This document shows positions 22,649 to 23,917 of a stretch of 23,917 bases of DNA, in pieces. Under the pieces are notes generated by a model. That model was not told the origin of the DNA. It made no database searches and saw nothing but the letters and a program-made list of their open reading frames with translations. The DNA lies in assembly GCA_963592385.1 (NCBI GenBank), contig CAVAWX010000021.1, forward strand, positions 1-23,917. Direction: 5' to 3'. The position numbers were made by a program, and so were the translations under genes. This stretch comes from CAVAWX01 sp963592385. GTDB lineage: Bacteria; Actinomycetota; Coriobacteriia; Coriobacteriales; QAMH01. Positions within the stretch are counted from its first letter, which is position 1, and every line of letters starts with the position of its first letter.

Positions 22649-23917
22649 TTGGCATCGCCCCCCTTCGCCTCGTCGATGCCCACCTGCACGACGCACATCA
22701 CGTTCGTGCCCGCGTAGCCGTCGCAGCCGTCGGCGGCGTGCACGCGCGGGCTGGTCGCGGCGTCTCCGGCCGTCACCACCACGATGTCGCCTGCCTGCGC
22801 GAATCCTGCCGCACGCAGCGTCTCGCACGAAGCCGCCACCGTAGACGACATGGTGTGCTCGCCGGCGCTGCCCACGAGCGCGGTCACGCCCCAGCACAGC
22901 TGCACGCGGCGGGCCACCTCCTCGTGCTCGGTCACGGCGTAGACCTGCTTGGCGGGGCGCAGGTTCGACAGCAGGCGCGCGGTGCGCCCGGATTCGGTCG
23001 GGGTGACGATGCAGGCCGCGTCCACCGCGTCGGCGGCGCGCACGGCGGCCAGGCCCACCGACGGCGACACGCGCTCGACGGCGGTCGTCTCGGGCAGGGC
23101 GGGCGCGGGCGGGCGGCGCAGGCGCGTCTCGCTCTCGCATACGATGCGCGCCATCATCTGCACGGCGGGCACAGGGTACTTGCCCTGCGCCGTCTCGCCG
23201 GACAGAAGCAGCGCGTCCGCGCCGTCGTCTACGGCGCCCGCGATGTCGGCGGCCTCGGCGCGAGTGGGGCGCGGCATGCGCTCCATCGAGTCGAGGAGCT
23301 GCGTCGCGATGACGACCGGCGTGTGCACCTCGCGGCAGACGGCGGCGATGTTCTTCTGGATATGCGGCACCTGCTCGGCGCCCAGAAGCACGCCCAGGTT
23401 GCCGCGGTCGACCACCACGGCGTCGGCGGCCAGCGCTATCTCGCGCGCGTGCTCCACTGCGGCGGCGTTGTCGATTTTGGCCACCACGGACACCCCGGCG
23501 CCGTCCAGCTGCGCGAGCAGCTCGCGCACGCTGGCCACGTCGGCGGCGTCGCGCACGCCCGGCACGGCGAGGAAGTCGGCGCCCTGCTCCACGGCAAAGC
23601 GCGCGGTCTCGCGGTCGGCGTCCGTCAGAAGCGGCAGCCCCAGATCGACGCCCGGCAGGTGCACGGACTTGTGCTCGCCCAGCATGCCGGTGTTTTGCAC
23701 CGTGCACACCACGTCGTCGCCGTCGCACTCGTCCACGGCCAGCTCGATCTGCCCGTCGTCGAGCAGCACCGAGGTGCCGGGGGCCACGTGCGCGGCAAGC
23801 CCGGGAAAGCTCTGCTGGACCTCGCGCGCGCTGCCCGCCACGTCGGCGGCCGTCAAGACGATGCGCCGGCCGGCCTGCAGGCGCACGGGAGCGCCGCCCT
23901 CGAGCAGCCCCGTGCGT
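22645..23917 (-). CDS. pyk: pyruvate kinase-family protein with altered metal-site residues, 5' end cut by the window
   Basis: Pyruvate kinase makes ATP and pyruvate from PEP and ADP. The frame is open to the window edge and starts with RTG of the GPEIRTG motif, so about 70 N-terminal residues are missing; the GTG at 23886 is internal. Domain order is the rest of the B domain (LDDGQIELAV, NTGMLGEHKSVHLPG), the barrel with ATQLLDSMERMPRPTRAEA and LLLSGETAQGKYP, then the C-terminal domain. Several active-site positions differ from typical enzymes: KIE is KID, ARGDLG is DRGNLG, and the SF of FVAASFxR is PG. The first two are the Mg ligands (Glu222 and Asp246 in E. coli PykF). It may be a weak, specialised or inactive paralogue. 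The ATGA overlap ties it to rhaB. Confidence 0.88.
   Translation of the reverse strand, partial: RTGLLEGGAPVRLQAGRRIVLTAADVAGSAREVQQSFPGLAAHVAPGTSVLLDDGQIELAVDECDGDDVVCTVQNTGMLGEHKSVHLPGVDLGLPLLTDADRETARFAVEQGADFLAVPGVRDAADVASVRELLAQLDGAGVSVVAKIDNAAAVEHAREIALAADAVVVDRGNLGVLLGAEQVPHIQKNIAAVCREVHTPVVIATQLLDSMERMPRPTRAEAADIAGAVDDGADALLLSGETAQGKYPVPAVQMMARIVCESETRLRRPPAPALPETTAVERVSPSVGLAAVRAADAVDAACIVTPTESGRTARLLSNLRPAKQVYAVTEHEEVARRVQLCWGVTALVGSAGEHTMSSTVAASCETLRAAGFAQAGDIVVVTAGDAATSPRVHAADGCDGYAGTNVMCVVQVGIDEAKGGDAK

Overview
The window is a high-GC stretch in which every convincing gene lies on the minus strand, so transcription runs from high to low coordinates. The organism looks like an anaerobic member of the Coriobacteriia (Actinomycetota). 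This is an inference from GC-rich codon use, a ThyX-type thymidylate synthase, the gene order aroC-aroK-aroB-aroQ-pepQ-efp, and a hairpin leader before rpmE. No 16S gene is present, so the genus is open. A run of Ns at 3937-3969 shows that this is a draft assembly.

Regions in transcription order. (1) 23917-16796: an L-rhamnose catabolic operon. It holds the 3' part of a divergent pyruvate kinase gene, then rhaB, rhaA, rhaD, rhaM and an MFS sugar porter, and ends at a strong intrinsic terminator (16654-16686). (2) 16397-15384: a lone BioB-like radical SAM gene with its own extended -10 promoter. (3) 15263-14628: rpmE (ribosomal protein L31 with a long charged tail), with promoter, leader hairpin and terminator. 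(4) 14519-7299: thyX, a DUF1385 membrane protein, the shikimate genes aroC-aroK-aroB-aroQ, an M24 peptidase and efp, mostly overlapping or a few bases apart. (5) 7164-262: pyrH, frr, uppS, cdsA, dxr, rseP and ispG. This cluster covers UMP phosphorylation, ribosome recycling, isoprenoid and undecaprenyl precursors, phospholipid precursor and intramembrane proteolysis. (6) 1-261: a promoter, three 30-bp repeats and the first codons of another gene.

The pathways fit together. Rhamnose enters, is epimerised, isomerised, phosphorylated and cleaved to dihydroxyacetone phosphate and L-lactaldehyde, and the former leads toward pyruvate. IspG and Dxr belong to the MEP pathway, which supplies the isoprenoid diphosphates that UppS extends. 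AroB, AroQ, AroK and AroC cover four of the seven shikimate steps.

The most unusual signal is a short core, TTCACC or its complement GGTGAA (often CATGGTGAA). It recurs about 26 times in gene-free DNA and in poorly conserved protein extensions or linkers. In several places it sits inside tandem repeats whose period differs from site to site (16, 18, 27, 30 and 32 bp). These repeats give Dxr, IspG, the M24 peptidase, AroB and the DUF1385 protein extra low-complexity segments. A second point of interest is the rhamnose-operon pyruvate kinase, in which both magnesium-ligand positions are altered.
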